The translations under genes were made by a program, and so were the position numbers. Positions 37,682 to 47,270 of a DNA stretch of 64,000 nt are shown here, in pieces. Under the pieces are notes generated by a model. It was not told the DNA's origin, did not search any database, and saw only the letters and a list, made by a program, of their open reading frames with translations. This DNA comes from JAAUTT01 sp038213375 (GTDB lineage Bacteria > Bacteroidota > Bacteroidia > Bacteroidales > JAAUTT01), in assembly GCA_038213375.1 (NCBI GenBank), contig JBBQTB010000029.1, positions 6,340 to 70,339 on the forward strand, in the 5' to 3' direction. How positions within the stretch are numbered: the stretch's first letter is position 1; each line of letters starts with the position of its first letter.

Positions 37682-38944
37682 ATGAAAAAACATAAAACAA
37701 AAATTATCGCAGGATTTGTTATTGGCATCATTATCTTTATTTTCGCCATCAATTCGTGCAAGAAAAATGTTCAAACTTTTTCTTTCGAAACTATAAAAGT
37801 TATTCGGGGAACAGTTAACAACAGTGTTACCGCCACAGGTACTGTACAGGCAATTAAGACTGTGGCTGTTGGCACACAGGTGTCGGGAGTTATTAATAAG
37901 CTCTATGCCGATTTTAATTCGGTAGTTAAAAGAGGTGATTTACTTGCAGAATTAGACAAAACGCCACTTTTAGCTAATCTTGATAATGCTCAGGCAACAC
38001 TTGATGATGCCAACTCTGAAGTAGCTTATCAAACGGCAAACTACAATCGGGTAAAGGCGCTCAACGATAAAAGTCTGGTGGCTCAGAGCGACTTCGACCT
38101 TGCTTTATATAATTACAATAAAGCTCAAACATCACTGAAGATGGCCAGGTCCAATTATAGTAAGGCAAAAATCAATCTCGATTATGCCACCATATATTCT
38201 CCTATCGATGGTGTTGTTTTAAATCGTGCGGTTGATGAAGGACAAACGGTTGCTGCCAGTTTTAGTACACCAACGCTTTTTTCCATTGCAAAAGATCTTA
38301 CTCAAATGCAGGTGGCTGCCAATATTGACGAAGCTGATATTGGACAAATAAAGGATGGACAAATAGTAGAGTTCACTGTTGATGCTTTTCCTGAAATGAA
38401 ATTTACTGGTAAGGTAACTGAAATTCGTTTGCAATCGACCACCACTTCAAATGTGGTTACTTATACGGTAATTGTTCAGGCGCCGAATCCTGAAAAGAAA
38501 CTGATGCCGGGCATGACAGCCAATATCGTCGTCATCGTCGAAAAAAGTGATAATGTGTTGATTGTTCCCGGTAAAGCGCTTCGATTTAAGGCCGATACAG
38601 CAGTGTTGCAGGCTTATGTCAGCAGTTTGCCGGAAAAAGAATGGTTTAAAATAATGTATGATGTGAAACCTGGTAATAATAAATCGGGACTAACTACGAT
38701 TCAAGGCCCTAGGGTAGATAGCACTATTGCTCCAACCACCACAATTTGGGTAAAAAAAGGGAATGTATTGCAAGCCGTTTCAGTTGAAACGGGAATTAAT
38801 GATGGCATCAATGCCGAAGCTAAATCAGGATTAAACGAAGGGGATGAAGTCATTATTTCTATGACATCCTCTGGTAAAAACGAAATTAAAAAAGCATCAG
38901 GCAGCCCTTTTATTCCAAAGCTTCCTGGTCAAGCAAAAAAATAA
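37682..38944 (+). CDS. macA: MacA-type adaptor protein
   Basis: Periplasmic adaptor joining the MacB ABC transporter to TolC, 420 residues with one N-terminal membrane helix (about 8-25; the Cys at 26 is not in a clear lipobox). Biotinyl-lipoyl halves are SGVINKLYADFNSVVKRGDL and YSPIDGVVLNRAVDEGQTV, separated by a hairpin (about 95-165) as in MacA. The membrane-proximal part contains an extra insert (about 310-350). Next gene starts 3 nt later. The symbol is by family, not by proven orthology. Confidence 0.88.
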   Translation: MKKHKTKIIAGFVIGIIIFIFAINSCKKNVQTFSFETIKVIRGTVNNSVTATGTVQAIKTVAVGTQVSGVINKLYADFNSVVKRGDLLAELDKTPLLANLDNAQATLDDANSEVAYQTANYNRVKALNDKSLVAQSDFDLALYNYNKAQTSLKMARSNYSKAKINLDYATIYSPIDGVVLNRAVDEGQTVAASFSTPTLFSIAKDLTQMQVAANIDEADIGQIKDGQIVEFTVDAFPEMKFTGKVTEIRLQSTTTSNVVTYTVIVQAPNPEKKLMPGMTANIVVIVEKSDNVLIVPGKALRFKADTAVLQAYVSSLPEKEWFKIMYDVKPGNNKSGLTTIQGPRVDSTIAPTTTIWVKKGNVLQAVSVETGINDGINAEAKSGLNEGDEVIISMTSSGKNEIKKASGSPFIPKLPGQAKK

Positions 38945-38946
38945 AT

Positions 38947-39708
38947 ATGGAAGCCATGCAAAAGACAATTATAGAAGTGAGTCATTTAAAAATGAATTAT
39001 TACATCGGAGAGGTTACCGTTCATGCATTACGGGGGGTTAACTTCGCAATTGAGGAAGGAGATTTTATCGCTATAATGGGTGCCAGCGGTTCCGGAAAAT
39101 CAACCATGCTCAATATTCTCGGATGTCTCGATAAACCAACTTCAGGAACTTACATGCTTGATGGAATAAACATTGGAGATCGTACTAAAAATGAATTGGC
39201 AACCTTACGGAACGAGAAATTAGGGTTTGTGTTCCAATCTTACAATTTATTGGCACGTACCACTGCATTGGAAAATGTTGAACTGCCATTGCTCTACAAC
39301 CGGAAAATAAAATCGAAAGATCGCAGAGAGCTAGCTACAGAGGCCCTTCGGTCAGTGGGGTTGTTAGATCGGATGCACCATATGCCAAATCAACTGTCGG
39401 GTGGCCAGCAACAACGTGTTGCCATTGCCCGTTCTCTGGTTAATGACCCGGTGGTTATCCTGGCTGATGAAGCAACGGGTAATCTTGATACGCAGACTTC
39501 TTATGAAATAATGGCCTTATTTCAGGAACTGAATGAGAGGGGGAAAACCATTGTGTTCGTAACTCACGAGCCAGACATCGCACTTTTTACAAAAACTAAC
39601 GTGATTTTTAAAGATGGATTAATCCAAAAAAATCTGGTGGTTTCTGAGCGGTCAAATGCACGCGAAATGCTGGCTAATATGCCGGTTTTAGCAGATGAAA
39701 TTGAATAA
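38947..39708 (+). CDS. ABC exporter ATPase (MacB N-terminal domain equivalent)
   Basis: 253-residue ATPase. Walker A is GASGSGKST (about 48-56), the Q-loop FVFQSYNLL, signature LSGGQQQRVAIARSL, Walker B VVILADEATG. It is the separate equivalent of the N-terminal half of E. coli MacB; the permease half follows 20 nt later. A C-terminal extension of about 25 residues after the H-loop region is seen. Confidence 0.95.
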   Translation: MEAMQKTIIEVSHLKMNYYIGEVTVHALRGVNFAIEEGDFIAIMGASGSGKSTMLNILGCLDKPTSGTYMLDGINIGDRTKNELATLRNEKLGFVFQSYNLLARTTALENVELPLLYNRKIKSKDRRELATEALRSVGLLDRMHHMPNQLSGGQQQRVAIARSLVNDPVVILADEATGNLDTQTSYEIMALFQELNERGKTIVFVTHEPDIALFTKTNVIFKDGLIQKNLVVSERSNAREMLANMPVLADEIE

Positions 39709-39727
39709 TATTTAATACGGATTACTT

Positions 39728-40948
39728 ATGAATTTCTCAAATCTTATCAAAATAGCGTTAAGCGCCTTGATGCGGAACAAAACAAGATCGGTATTAACAA
39801 TGCTTGGAATCATTATCGGTGTTGCATCGGTAATAGCGCTCCTTTCTATTGGTGAAGGCTCTAAAAAAAGTATTCAGAATCAGGTGTCGAGTATGGGCTC
39901 CAATATGGTGTTCGTGATGCCTCAGTCGCAGGCAAAGGGAGGGGTTCAAATGGGAGGCTCCTCTGTGCAGACATTGACTTTGCAAGATGTGATGGCCATT
40001 GAAGCCAAATGTCCATCAGTAAGTATGGTATCTCCTGAAGTTCGCGGAAGCGGTCAAGTTGTTTTTAATAAGAACAATTGGCCTACTTCTATTTATGGTT
40101 GTAATGATAAGTACTTTGCTATTAAAAAATATGGAATAGATAAAGGAAGAGTATTCAATGATAGAGAAATAGCAACTGCAGCTAAGGTTTGTTTGATAGG
40201 ACAAACCGTTGTGGAAAATCTTTTCGGGAAAAATGCCGACCCTATTGGGATGACGATCCGGTATAAAAGCATTCCTTTTAAAATAATCGGAACGCTTGAG
40301 TCGAAAGGAGAAAATACCTTTGGACAGGATCAGGACGACTTATTAATAGCTCCATATACCACTGTTCAAAAACGTATTTTGGCTATTACCCATGTTCAAA
40401 GTATCAATACCTCTGCGGTAAGCGAAGCACTTTCTCACAACGCGGTTTTAGAAATTACTCAAGCGCTTCGTACCCAGCATAAACTGAAGGAGTCTGATGA
40501 AAATGATTTTGAGGTAAGGTCGCAGGAAGAACTTGTAAAAACATTTAGTTCAATAAGTAACATCCTTACCATATTGTTGGGTGCCATTGCAGGGATTTCA
40601 TTAATTGTCGGGGGTATTGGAATTATGAATATTATGTATGTATCAGTAACCGAACGTACCCGTGAAATTGGGTTACGACTTGCCGTTGGTGGAAAAGGGA
40701 AAGATATTTTAAAGCAATTTCTTGTTGAATCAATCCTGCTTAGTGTGCTGGGAGGAATTATTGGAATATTGTTTGGAATATTGATAGCCAAAACGGTGGC
40801 AATCATGATGGGATGGCCAACAGGTATTATGGTACAGGCAATTATATTGGCCTTTTCAGTTTGTACTGTCATTGGTGTGTTTTTTGGCTGGTATCCAGCC
40901 CGAAAAGCTGCAAGTTTGGATCCAATTGATGCGCTACGATACGAATAA
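39728..40948 (+). CDS. macB: MacB-type ABC transporter permease
   Basis: 406-residue permease with the N-terminal helix LTMLGIIIGVASVIALLSIGEG, a MacB-PCD periplasmic domain (about 50-280), and three C-terminal helices preceded by VTERTREIGLRLAVGGKGKDIL. The tail GWYPARKAASLDPIDALRYE is the family hallmark. With the adaptor, ATPase and TolC upstream it completes a tripartite exporter; candidates for cargo are antimicrobials, lipids or peptides, not decidable here. Confidence 0.94.
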   Translation: MNFSNLIKIALSALMRNKTRSVLTMLGIIIGVASVIALLSIGEGSKKSIQNQVSSMGSNMVFVMPQSQAKGGVQMGGSSVQTLTLQDVMAIEAKCPSVSMVSPEVRGSGQVVFNKNNWPTSIYGCNDKYFAIKKYGIDKGRVFNDREIATAAKVCLIGQTVVENLFGKNADPIGMTIRYKSIPFKIIGTLESKGENTFGQDQDDLLIAPYTTVQKRILAITHVQSINTSAVSEALSHNAVLEITQALRTQHKLKESDENDFEVRSQEELVKTFSSISNILTILLGAIAGISLIVGGIGIMNIMYVSVTERTREIGLRLAVGGKGKDILKQFLVESILLSVLGGIIGILFGILIAKTVAIMMGWPTGIMVQAIILAFSVCTVIGVFFGWYPARKAASLDPIDALRYE

Positions 40949-40970
40949 CGGATTCCTCGGTCAAATTTTG

Positions 40971-40978
40971 TAGATTTG
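40971..40978 (+). promoter_or_regulatory. -7 box before the LytS-type kinase
   Basis: TAGATTTG matches TAnnTTTG, 19 nt before the kinase start codon. No clear -33 element, so an internal promoter for the two-component genes is only possible. Confidence 0.4.
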
Positions 40979-40997
40979 AAAATATAAATTTCGTTCT

Positions 40998-42086
40998 ATG
41001 AACTTTTCAATCTTTACAGGGAAGAAACTATACTTTACCTTGCATGTGCTTGCCTGGACAATCTTATTCTTTCTTCCTGCTTACTTGTTATATGTTAGTA
41101 AAGGAAATGACCGTTTTTTTTATGTCAGATTTTATTCACAAATTCTGGCTTATACGCTCATTTTTTACCTGAATTATTTCTGGCTGTTGCCGAAATTCTT
41201 TTTTACACAAAAAAGAGGGCGATATTTCATGTGGGCTGCTACTTTAATTGTCGGATTGTTTTTTGTTCTTGAATTTTCAAACAAATATCTGTTTTCTACA
41301 GAAAATAAAGAATTTGAGGCTAGAATATATAAAATTGTTAAAGAAAATAACATACCTAAACCTCCAATAAACTGGCATATTTATAATTATTTATTTACTT
41401 CGATTCTGATTTCAGGATTTAGCATGGGGTTGAGGTTTTCTGCTAAACTCACTCAAAATGAAAAGGAACGCGAAGAAGGCGAAAAGGAAAAATTGAACTC
41501 TGAACTTGCCCTGCTCAAAAATCAGGTTAGTCCACACTTTTTCTTTAATACTTTAAATAATATTTATTCGCTGGTGGAGATAAATACCGGCGATGCCCAA
41601 AAGGCCATTTTGCAACTCTCGAAATTGATGCGTTACTTGCTTTACGAGTCGGAGCATGGAAATACAATGCTTAGTCGCGAAATAGAGTTCATGAAAAATT
41701 ACATCGATCTCATGAAACTAAGAGTGAATAGCAAAGTAAATTTAACCGTATCTTTTCAGGAAAAATATTCTGATGTTGTTATACCTCCGCTACTTTTCAT
41801 TTCTTTTATCGAAAATGCCTTCAAACATGGTATCAGCTATCGCGACAAATCATTTATTGAGATTGAAATGAAAATTAATGATTCAGAAATTGAATTCCGA
41901 TGTCGCAACAGCATAAATACTTACAGGGAGGAGGCAACCGATACGGGCTCAGGTATTGGTCTTGAGAACGTGCGTAAACGACTGTCGCTTATATACCCAA
42001 ACAATCACACATTACTTATTTCGCACGAGGAAGAAATTTATGAGGTGCGTTTGATCATAAACAAAATTGCAAAATCAATAACATGA
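40998..42086 (+). CDS. LytS-family sensor histidine kinase
   Basis: 362 residues with four membrane helices (about 12-32, 45-65, 78-92, 130-147) and no large sensor domain. The His_kinase (PF06580-type) motif is LKNQVSPHFFFNTLNNIYSL with phospho-His at about 180, followed by FIENAFKHG (N-box) and GSGIGLENVRKRL (G-box). The stop overlaps the regulator's ATG (ATGA). It follows the MacAB permease by 49 nt and probably responds to the exporter's substrate or to envelope state. Confidence 0.93.
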   Translation: MNFSIFTGKKLYFTLHVLAWTILFFLPAYLLYVSKGNDRFFYVRFYSQILAYTLIFYLNYFWLLPKFFFTQKRGRYFMWAATLIVGLFFVLEFSNKYLFSTENKEFEARIYKIVKENNIPKPPINWHIYNYLFTSILISGFSMGLRFSAKLTQNEKEREEGEKEKLNSELALLKNQVSPHFFFNTLNNIYSLVEINTGDAQKAILQLSKLMRYLLYESEHGNTMLSREIEFMKNYIDLMKLRVNSKVNLTVSFQEKYSDVVIPPLLFISFIENAFKHGISYRDKSFIEIEMKINDSEIEFRCRNSINTYREEATDTGSGIGLENVRKRLSLIYPNNHTLLISHEEEIYEVRLIINKIAKSIT

Positions 42087-42796
42087 TACGTACACTGTCA
42101 ATTGATGATGAGCCACTTGCTTTACAGCTGGTAGCGGGATACATCAAAAAAACTCCGTTTCTGGAGCTAACAGGCGTTTTCGATAATCCTTTAAGTGCTA
42201 TGGAGTTTTTGGAGAATGAATCGGTTGATCTGATTTTTCTTGACGTTCATATGCCCGACTTGACAGGAACCGAGTTTGTGCGAATTCTGAATAATGATAC
42301 AAAGATTATTTTTACAACGGCTTTTGAAAAATATGCACTCGAAGGTTTTAAGCTTGATGCTGTCGATTATTTATTAAAACCATTTAGTTACGAGGAATTT
42401 CTAATAGCTGCGCAAAAGGCTCGTCGGCTGATTCAGATGATGCAAAAAACAGCTCCGGTTATAGACGCAAACAACGAGTTTTTGTTTTTGAAATCGGAAT
42501 ACAAAATCCGCCGGATAAATTTCAATGATATTTTGTATGTGGAAGGCCTTAAAGATTATGTTAAAGTGTTTCTGAAGAACGATCCCAAACCAATTTTATC
42601 GATTAATTCAATGAAAGTCATTGAAGCCAAGTTACCGGAATCAAGCTTTATGCGTGTTCATCGGTCGTTTATTGTAAATCTTAACCGAATAGAGATCATC
42701 GAACGTTTCAGAATCGTTTTTGGGAGCGTGTATATCCCTGTAAGCGATCAATATAAAGAAAAATTTCAGGAATTTCTCAATAAGAACTTTTTATAG
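42083..42796 (+). CDS. LytTR-family response regulator
   Basis: 237 residues: receiver (1-120) with SIDDEPLAL, phospho-acceptor Asp54 in IFLDVHMPD and K104-type VDYLLKPFSYEEF, then a LytTR DNA-binding domain (about 140-237; YVEGLKDYVKVF, MRVHRSFIVNLNRI). Overlaps the kinase gene by 4 nt. Presumed to control the TolC-MacAB operon directly upstream; no binding-site pair was convincingly found. Confidence 0.95.
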   Translation: MIRTLSIDDEPLALQLVAGYIKKTPFLELTGVFDNPLSAMEFLENESVDLIFLDVHMPDLTGTEFVRILNNDTKIIFTTAFEKYALEGFKLDAVDYLLKPFSYEEFLIAAQKARRLIQMMQKTAPVIDANNEFLFLKSEYKIRRINFNDILYVEGLKDYVKVFLKNDPKPILSINSMKVIEAKLPESSFMRVHRSFIVNLNRIEIIERFRIVFGSVYIPVSDQYKEKFQEFLNKNFL

Positions 42797-42803
42797 GCAG
42801 AAC

Positions 42804-43511
42804 TTATTTAAGATTTTGGTTCAAAGCTTTTGTAATGATTTCTGTCCATAGTTTGTATCCTAGCTGGTTTAAATGCAGATGATCGTCCCTAAAGAGTTCT
42901 TTACGCGGCAAACCATTGGCATCTAAATATGAAGCTGTGGTTTCAATAATATAAAAGTTGGGGATTTTCTTACTAAGTTCTTTTATATGCTTATTCGCTT
43001 CGTTAATTTTTGGCCAGACTTTCCACCGGGATGGAGTAGGCGTTATTTCAATCCAAAATACAGGAACGGAAGGATACTTATTGTGAACTGTTGTTACAAT
43101 ATATTGGCAAAGACCGGCTACTTGTTCGGGTGTTTTATCCTGTTGGCTTCCTGTAATATCATTGGCTACGAATAAAACCATTGCTTTAAACTTGTGGGGG
43201 TATATGATTCGCTTTGCGTAGTAAGCATAGTCACTTAGTTTTGCCCCGCCATAACCGCGATGGATGACTTCATAAGGTGCCATATCGGTTGAAATGTTCG
43301 ACCAAAGGCGAATGCTGGAGCTGCCAGTAAACAAGATAGCATTTGGGGAATAGGTTTCTACACTGTCTCTTTTTTCAAATTCCCTGATATCTTTTTCCCA
43401 GTTAATAACTTGGGGGTCGGATTTGTATTTAGCTATTGGAGAACAGGCTATTGCGAAATAAAGAAAGCTAAAAAAGCAAATGATTATTTTGTGTTTGCTA
43501 AGCTGATACAT
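42804..43511 (-). CDS. SGNH/GDSL hydrolase lipoprotein
   Basis: 235 residues from the ATG at 43511; a start 11 codons earlier is less likely because this one gives a signal with lipobox YFAIAC. Block I is ILFTGSSSIRLW (Ser about 64-66), block II GYGGAKLSDYA, block III VLFVANDITG (Asn), block V RDDHLHLNQLGY (Asp and His). So all four catalytic/oxyanion blocks are present. Predicted esterase or acetylhydrolase acting in the periplasm or at the surface. It is convergent with the LytTR regulator gene. Confidence 0.9.
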   Translation of the reverse strand: MYQLSKHKIIICFFSFLYFAIACSPIAKYKSDPQVINWEKDIREFEKRDSVETYSPNAILFTGSSSIRLWSNISTDMAPYEVIHRGYGGAKLSDYAYYAKRIIYPHKFKAMVLFVANDITGSQQDKTPEQVAGLCQYIVTTVHNKYPSVPVFWIEITPTPSRWKVWPKINEANKHIKELSKKIPNFYIIETTASYLDANGLPRKELFRDDHLHLNQLGYKLWTEIITKALNQNLK

Positions 43512-43633
43512 AATCGTTATTTTTTTTGATAAATATAGGCACAATACCAGATGTTGTTGCTTGGTTTATTTAACAATTTTTAATTTTCAGGACGTAAAAA
43601 TATCCTTAACTTTCCATTCAAATTTATAGTTTT

Positions 43634-43834
43634 ATGAGATTCAGAACAATGTTTTGGAAAGGATTTTTTTTCTGTTATGTAATTATCTTCTCCATAGTTG
43701 TTTACTCATGTGCTTCGAGTAAAAGCAGAACACGTTTTGAAAAGCCCGATCGAAAAAAACTCAAACCATGCAATTGTCCGCATTTCGGCAATAGCACAAT
43801 AATTAAGTCGTATCATCTGTTTACCAACGTATAA
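43634..43834 (+). CDS. Small lipoprotein-like protein, CNCPxFG motif
   Basis: 66 residues. Hydrophobic N-terminus then lipobox-like VVYSC (about 26), basic stretch, and KPCNCPHFGNS at about 47-57, a motif I have seen in small Bacteroidota envelope proteins. Function unknown. 15 nt before the next gene on the same strand, so likely co-transcribed. Confidence 0.6.
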   Translation: MRFRTMFWKGFFFCYVIIFSIVVYSCASSKSRTRFEKPDRKKLKPCNCPHFGNSTIIKSYHLFTNV

Positions 43835-43849
43835 TATTTTTACAACCTC

Positions 43850-44665
43850 ATGGGTTTTCATAAATTTCGTTTCATTTTTGTATTCTTACAGGTTCTTGTT
43901 GTTTTTGCTTCAAACGATTTGATGGCACAAACGCCTAAAAATGACCTGGTAACTATAAGGGCTCAGTTGGTTGGAAAATTTCATAGGACATCCATTCCAT
44001 TTGCTCGTGTAATTAATAAAACCCAGCTTTGGGGAGTGCTTTCTGATACTTCAGGAAATTTTACAATTTCTGCCAAACGAAACGATACAATTTATATTTC
44101 GTCGATCGGTTATTTGCCAATGGAGTTGTTTGTTAAAGATTCCCTTTTAAAACAGATTCGTATTCCAACTATCTGGATGACTGAGAAAGTGTATGAAATG
44201 ACTGAAATTGATATTCAAAGTCTTGGAACATATCAACAGTTTAAATATAAGGTATTACATCTTACCATACCTCAAAGCAATATTCGCGATGCTATTGCCA
44301 GTATTCAGAGGGAATTGAAAATGATTCCCAAACATCAGCTTCAGGCGGAAGCTTCAATTTCGCTTGGGAGTCCTATAACTGCATTGTACAATTTGTTTAG
44401 TAAAGAGGGGAAATCGCTTCGGAAATTGGCAGAAGCTAAGGAGAGAGAAAAGCTATTTAAGATAGTAAATCCGAAGTTTAACCGGCAGGTAGTTCAATCA
44501 ATTACCGGATTAAACGGTGAATTACTCGATCAATTTATGATGTTTTGTAAACCCGATGATCGTTTTATTATGATTGCAACTGATTATGAAATCCATGAAA
44601 GAATACTAAATGATTATGAGCGATTTATGACAATGAAAAGGAATAATAAAAATGTTAGGAAATAA
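43850..44665 (+). CDS. Carboxypeptidase-regulatory-like (CarboxypepD_reg-like) domain protein
   Basis: 271-residue exported protein with signal peptide ending DLMA-Q (about 25). Residues about 33-115 form the beta-sandwich seen at the N-terminus of SusC/TonB receptors (IPFARVINKTQLWGVLSDTSGNFTI and IYISSIGYLPMEL). The rest is helical with basic residues and has no recognised domain. Likely periplasmic; the role is unknown. Its stop codon sits inside the stem of the terminator that follows. Confidence 0.75.
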   Translation: MGFHKFRFIFVFLQVLVVFASNDLMAQTPKNDLVTIRAQLVGKFHRTSIPFARVINKTQLWGVLSDTSGNFTISAKRNDTIYISSIGYLPMELFVKDSLLKQIRIPTIWMTEKVYEMTEIDIQSLGTYQQFKYKVLHLTIPQSNIRDAIASIQRELKMIPKHQLQAEASISLGSPITALYNLFSKEGKSLRKLAEAKEREKLFKIVNPKFNRQVVQSITGLNGELLDQFMMFCKPDDRFIMIATDYEIHERILNDYERFMTMKRNNKNVRK

Positions 44666-44700
44666 AAAAGGAAATCTTTTGAATTCCTTTTTTATTTCCT
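44657..44700. terminator. Bidirectional terminator between convergent genes
   Basis: A perfect 17-bp inverted repeat (44657-44673 with 44684-44700) around a 10-nt loop. A-runs and T-runs inside the arms let it act in both directions. It separates the plus-strand CarboxypepD-like gene from the minus-strand DUF1080 gene and contains the stop codon of the former. Confidence 0.85.
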
Positions 44701-44709
44701 AAGAAGCTG

Positions 44710-45534
44710 TTATTGCATCACTTTAATTTTGATGTTGCGAAACCAAGCATCGCTACCGTGATCCTGCAAGCCTATATAACCTTTTTTGTCTTTACCACCA
44801 GCATTAAGGAAATCATCCCAGCCTTTGAATTTACTCTTGTTTATCATATCATTCCAGTCTTGGGTCCAAAGATGGAATTCAAGTACTTTTTCGTCGTTCT
44901 GATAAAAAACAACTGTTCCCTGATATACGAGGATACGAACTTTATTCCATTCACCGGCAGGCTTAGTATTCTGAGGATTTGCCGGTATAAGATCATACAG
45001 TGAACCAGCTTTACGGTTGCCGTTTTCACCTAATTTGGCATCAGGATGAACCTCGTTGTCGAGTATTTGCATTTCAGGAGCAGACTTCCAAATTGGCTGT
45101 TTTGGTTTTTCCTGAACAAGAATAAAGATGCCACTATTTCCACCCTTACCGATTTTCCATTCGAGCGAGAACTCGAAATCTTTATATTGTTCAGTAGTAA
45201 TAACGTCGCCACCAAACCCAGCCTCACCAGTACCGGAATTTATGCAATGGAGTGTTCCATCAACAATTTCCCATCCTTTTTCAGGAAATGTTTTTTTGTC
45301 ATAACCTCTGAAGTTTGCAGGTGTTTTGCCATCAAACAAAAGAACCCAGCCTTCCGCTTTTTCCTGTTCGGTAAGGGTATTGGGTTCGGCAGGAATTGCT
45401 GCCAAAGCTTTTTTCACCGAATCGGCTTTTAAAGAATCAGCCATAGCCTGATTATTTCTTGAGGATTTGCACGAATACATTGTGCTCAATCCGGCAACCA
45501 GAAGAACCGATAACAGAATATGTAACTTTTTCAT
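44710..45534 (-). CDS. DUF1080 (3-keto-disaccharide hydrolase-type) lipoprotein
   Basis: 274 residues, lipobox STMYSC (about 22). One concanavalin-like domain of the PF06439 family: GWVLLFDGKTPANFRGY, DFEFSLEWKIGKGGNSGIFI, MQILDNEVHPD and the closing GYIGLQDHGSDAWFRNIKIK. Family members hydrolyse 3-keto-glycosides made by Gfo/Idh/MocA-type oxidoreductases, and such an oxidoreductase gene lies 92 nt upstream on the same strand, which supports that role. Surface or periplasmic location inferred from the lipobox. Confidence 0.88.
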   Translation of the reverse strand: MKKLHILLSVLLVAGLSTMYSCKSSRNNQAMADSLKADSVKKALAAIPAEPNTLTEQEKAEGWVLLFDGKTPANFRGYDKKTFPEKGWEIVDGTLHCINSGTGEAGFGGDVITTEQYKDFEFSLEWKIGKGGNSGIFILVQEKPKQPIWKSAPEMQILDNEVHPDAKLGENGNRKAGSLYDLIPANPQNTKPAGEWNKVRILVYQGTVVFYQNDEKVLEFHLWTQDWNDMINKSKFKGWDDFLNAGGKDKKGYIGLQDHGSDAWFRNIKIKVMQ

Positions 45535-45626
45535 CGAAAATAATTTTAGATTAATATTTGTTTATAAATTGAAATGCTGATGCGCATCAAAGATACACAC
45601 CAGCGGTTTCAATAATTAATTGATAA

Positions 45627-47126
45627 TTAGGCAGGCATATCAGGCAATACCCAAGGAGCCCTGTATGTATGCTTAATCAATTCTTCGGAGTAAGCTTTAG
45701 CAGAAACAGGATCAGTATAAGTTTTCGCAAAGGTAGGATGACCATTGTGAATTTTGAAACCATCAGCGATTACTGTCTTAATCTTTTCTTCATTTGTAAT
45801 ATTGGTAAATTTCATATTAATGCCATCCCATTCAAGTTCTTTATTAAGATCTTGAAGACGAACTGCAAGAACACCCATTACTACCATTTCGTTGAATGGA
45901 CCGGCTTCGCTGAAATCAGATTTTGTTTTTACGCGGCTTTCAGGATTTTCTTTACATGCACGCACCCAATCCATTTCGTGCTGGCCACCTACGGTAGGAG
46001 CCGGAACACGGCGTTCGGTTTTTGGTGCATTTGGAACACGTCCACTGAGTAACCAAGGGTTAACACCATAGCAACCACAAATTAATGTGTCCTTGGTACC
46101 ATGGAAAATAACTCCACCACCAGAATCGTTCATGCTTTTACCAGCTGGCCATCCGGCAGGCATAGCGGGTTTTAATCCTCCGTCGAACCACGTAACTTCA
46201 ACTTCAGGTAATTTGATTTTAATATTCTTATCAGGCTGACGTGCAGGGAAAGTTAATTTAACTATCTGGGCATTAGGTGCACAGTCTGTCAAAAGAAGGG
46301 TAGAGCTACCCTGAGCCTTGGTCGGATAACCAAGTTTCATTGATTTGAAAACCGGATGAAGAATATGACAGGCCATATCACCAAGAGCTCCTGTTCCGAA
46401 ATCCCACCATCCACGCCAGTTCCATGGGGTGTAAGCTGTTACATATGGACGCATATTTGCTGGCCCAATGAACAAATCCCAATTTAAAGTCTCAGGAACC
46501 CAATCACCTTTTTCCGGACGATTTAAGCCTTGTGGCCAGATAGGACGATCTGTAAAAGCTTCAATTTTTTTCACATCGCCAATTTCGCCATTCCAAATCC
46601 ATTCGCAGGTTAGGTTAACGCCTTCGCCGGATGAACCCTGGTTACCCATTTGGGTAGCTAATTTGTGCTTTACAGCTAGTTTGGTAAGCAAACGAGACTC
46701 ATAAACCGTGTGGGTTAATGGCTTTTGAACATATACGTGTTTACCCATTGTCATTGCATGGGAAGCACTGATACAGTGGGAATGGTCGGCTGTTGCAACA
46801 ATTACTGCATCAATGGATTTGCCCAATTCGTCGTACATTTTACGCCAATCCCAATACTTTTTGGCATTCGGGTAAGCGTCAAGTACGCCTTTGGCATATC
46901 CCCAGTCAACATCACAAAGAGCAACTATATTCTCTGTTGCTTTTACACCTTCGAGGTTGGAATTACCCATACCTCCAACACCAATCGCGGCAATGTTTAG
47001 TTTGTCGCTCGGAGCAATTTTCCCTACTCTACTACCAAGTACCATACTAGGCACAACGGTAATACCAACGGTAGCTGCAGCCGTTTTACCTAAAAAATTA
47101 CGTCTTGAAATTGTATTACTTTCCAT
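45627..47126 (-). CDS. Gfo/Idh/MocA-family oxidoreductase, Tat-exported
   Basis: 499 residues, larger than cytosolic members because of an N-terminal twin-Arg signal (ISRRNFLGKTAAATVG). The Rossmann motif is IAAIGVGGMGNSN (about 44-56) and the active-site region VQKPLTHTVYESR contains the conserved Lys of the EKP-type motif (here QKP). The C-terminal catalytic domain includes GWWDFGTGALGDMACHI. Exported members use tightly bound NAD(P) and oxidise sugars, commonly to 3-keto forms. Downstream neighbour is the DUF1080 hydrolase, upstream the SMP-30 lactonase. Confidence 0.92.
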   Translation of the reverse strand: MESNTISRRNFLGKTAAATVGITVVPSMVLGSRVGKIAPSDKLNIAAIGVGGMGNSNLEGVKATENIVALCDVDWGYAKGVLDAYPNAKKYWDWRKMYDELGKSIDAVIVATADHSHCISASHAMTMGKHVYVQKPLTHTVYESRLLTKLAVKHKLATQMGNQGSSGEGVNLTCEWIWNGEIGDVKKIEAFTDRPIWPQGLNRPEKGDWVPETLNWDLFIGPANMRPYVTAYTPWNWRGWWDFGTGALGDMACHILHPVFKSMKLGYPTKAQGSSTLLLTDCAPNAQIVKLTFPARQPDKNIKIKLPEVEVTWFDGGLKPAMPAGWPAGKSMNDSGGGVIFHGTKDTLICGCYGVNPWLLSGRVPNAPKTERRVPAPTVGGQHEMDWVRACKENPESRVKTKSDFSEAGPFNEMVVMGVLAVRLQDLNKELEWDGINMKFTNITNEEKIKTVIADGFKIHNGHPTFAKTYTDPVSAKAYSEELIKHTYRAPWVLPDMPA

Positions 47127-47270
47127 AATCTATATTAATTAGTTAGCAGATTAATTATGAATTTACAGACCGTTCAAAGTCTAGCCTCACAAATATCAAA
47201 AAAAAAGTTTATTTTTCGTGCATAATATTAACAATTAATAATATTTATTATAATCTTTATTTGGTTTGTG

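Noticed and set aside
40459..40872. 137-codon minus-strand frame in the MacB permease gene
   Set aside because: Antisense to conserved FtsX motifs; Ile/Pro-rich composition is the complement of membrane-helix codons.
45669..46052. 127-codon plus-strand frame across the oxidoreductase gene
   Set aside because: Shadow of the Gfo/Idh/MocA gene on the other strand; Phe- and Cys-rich nonsense text.
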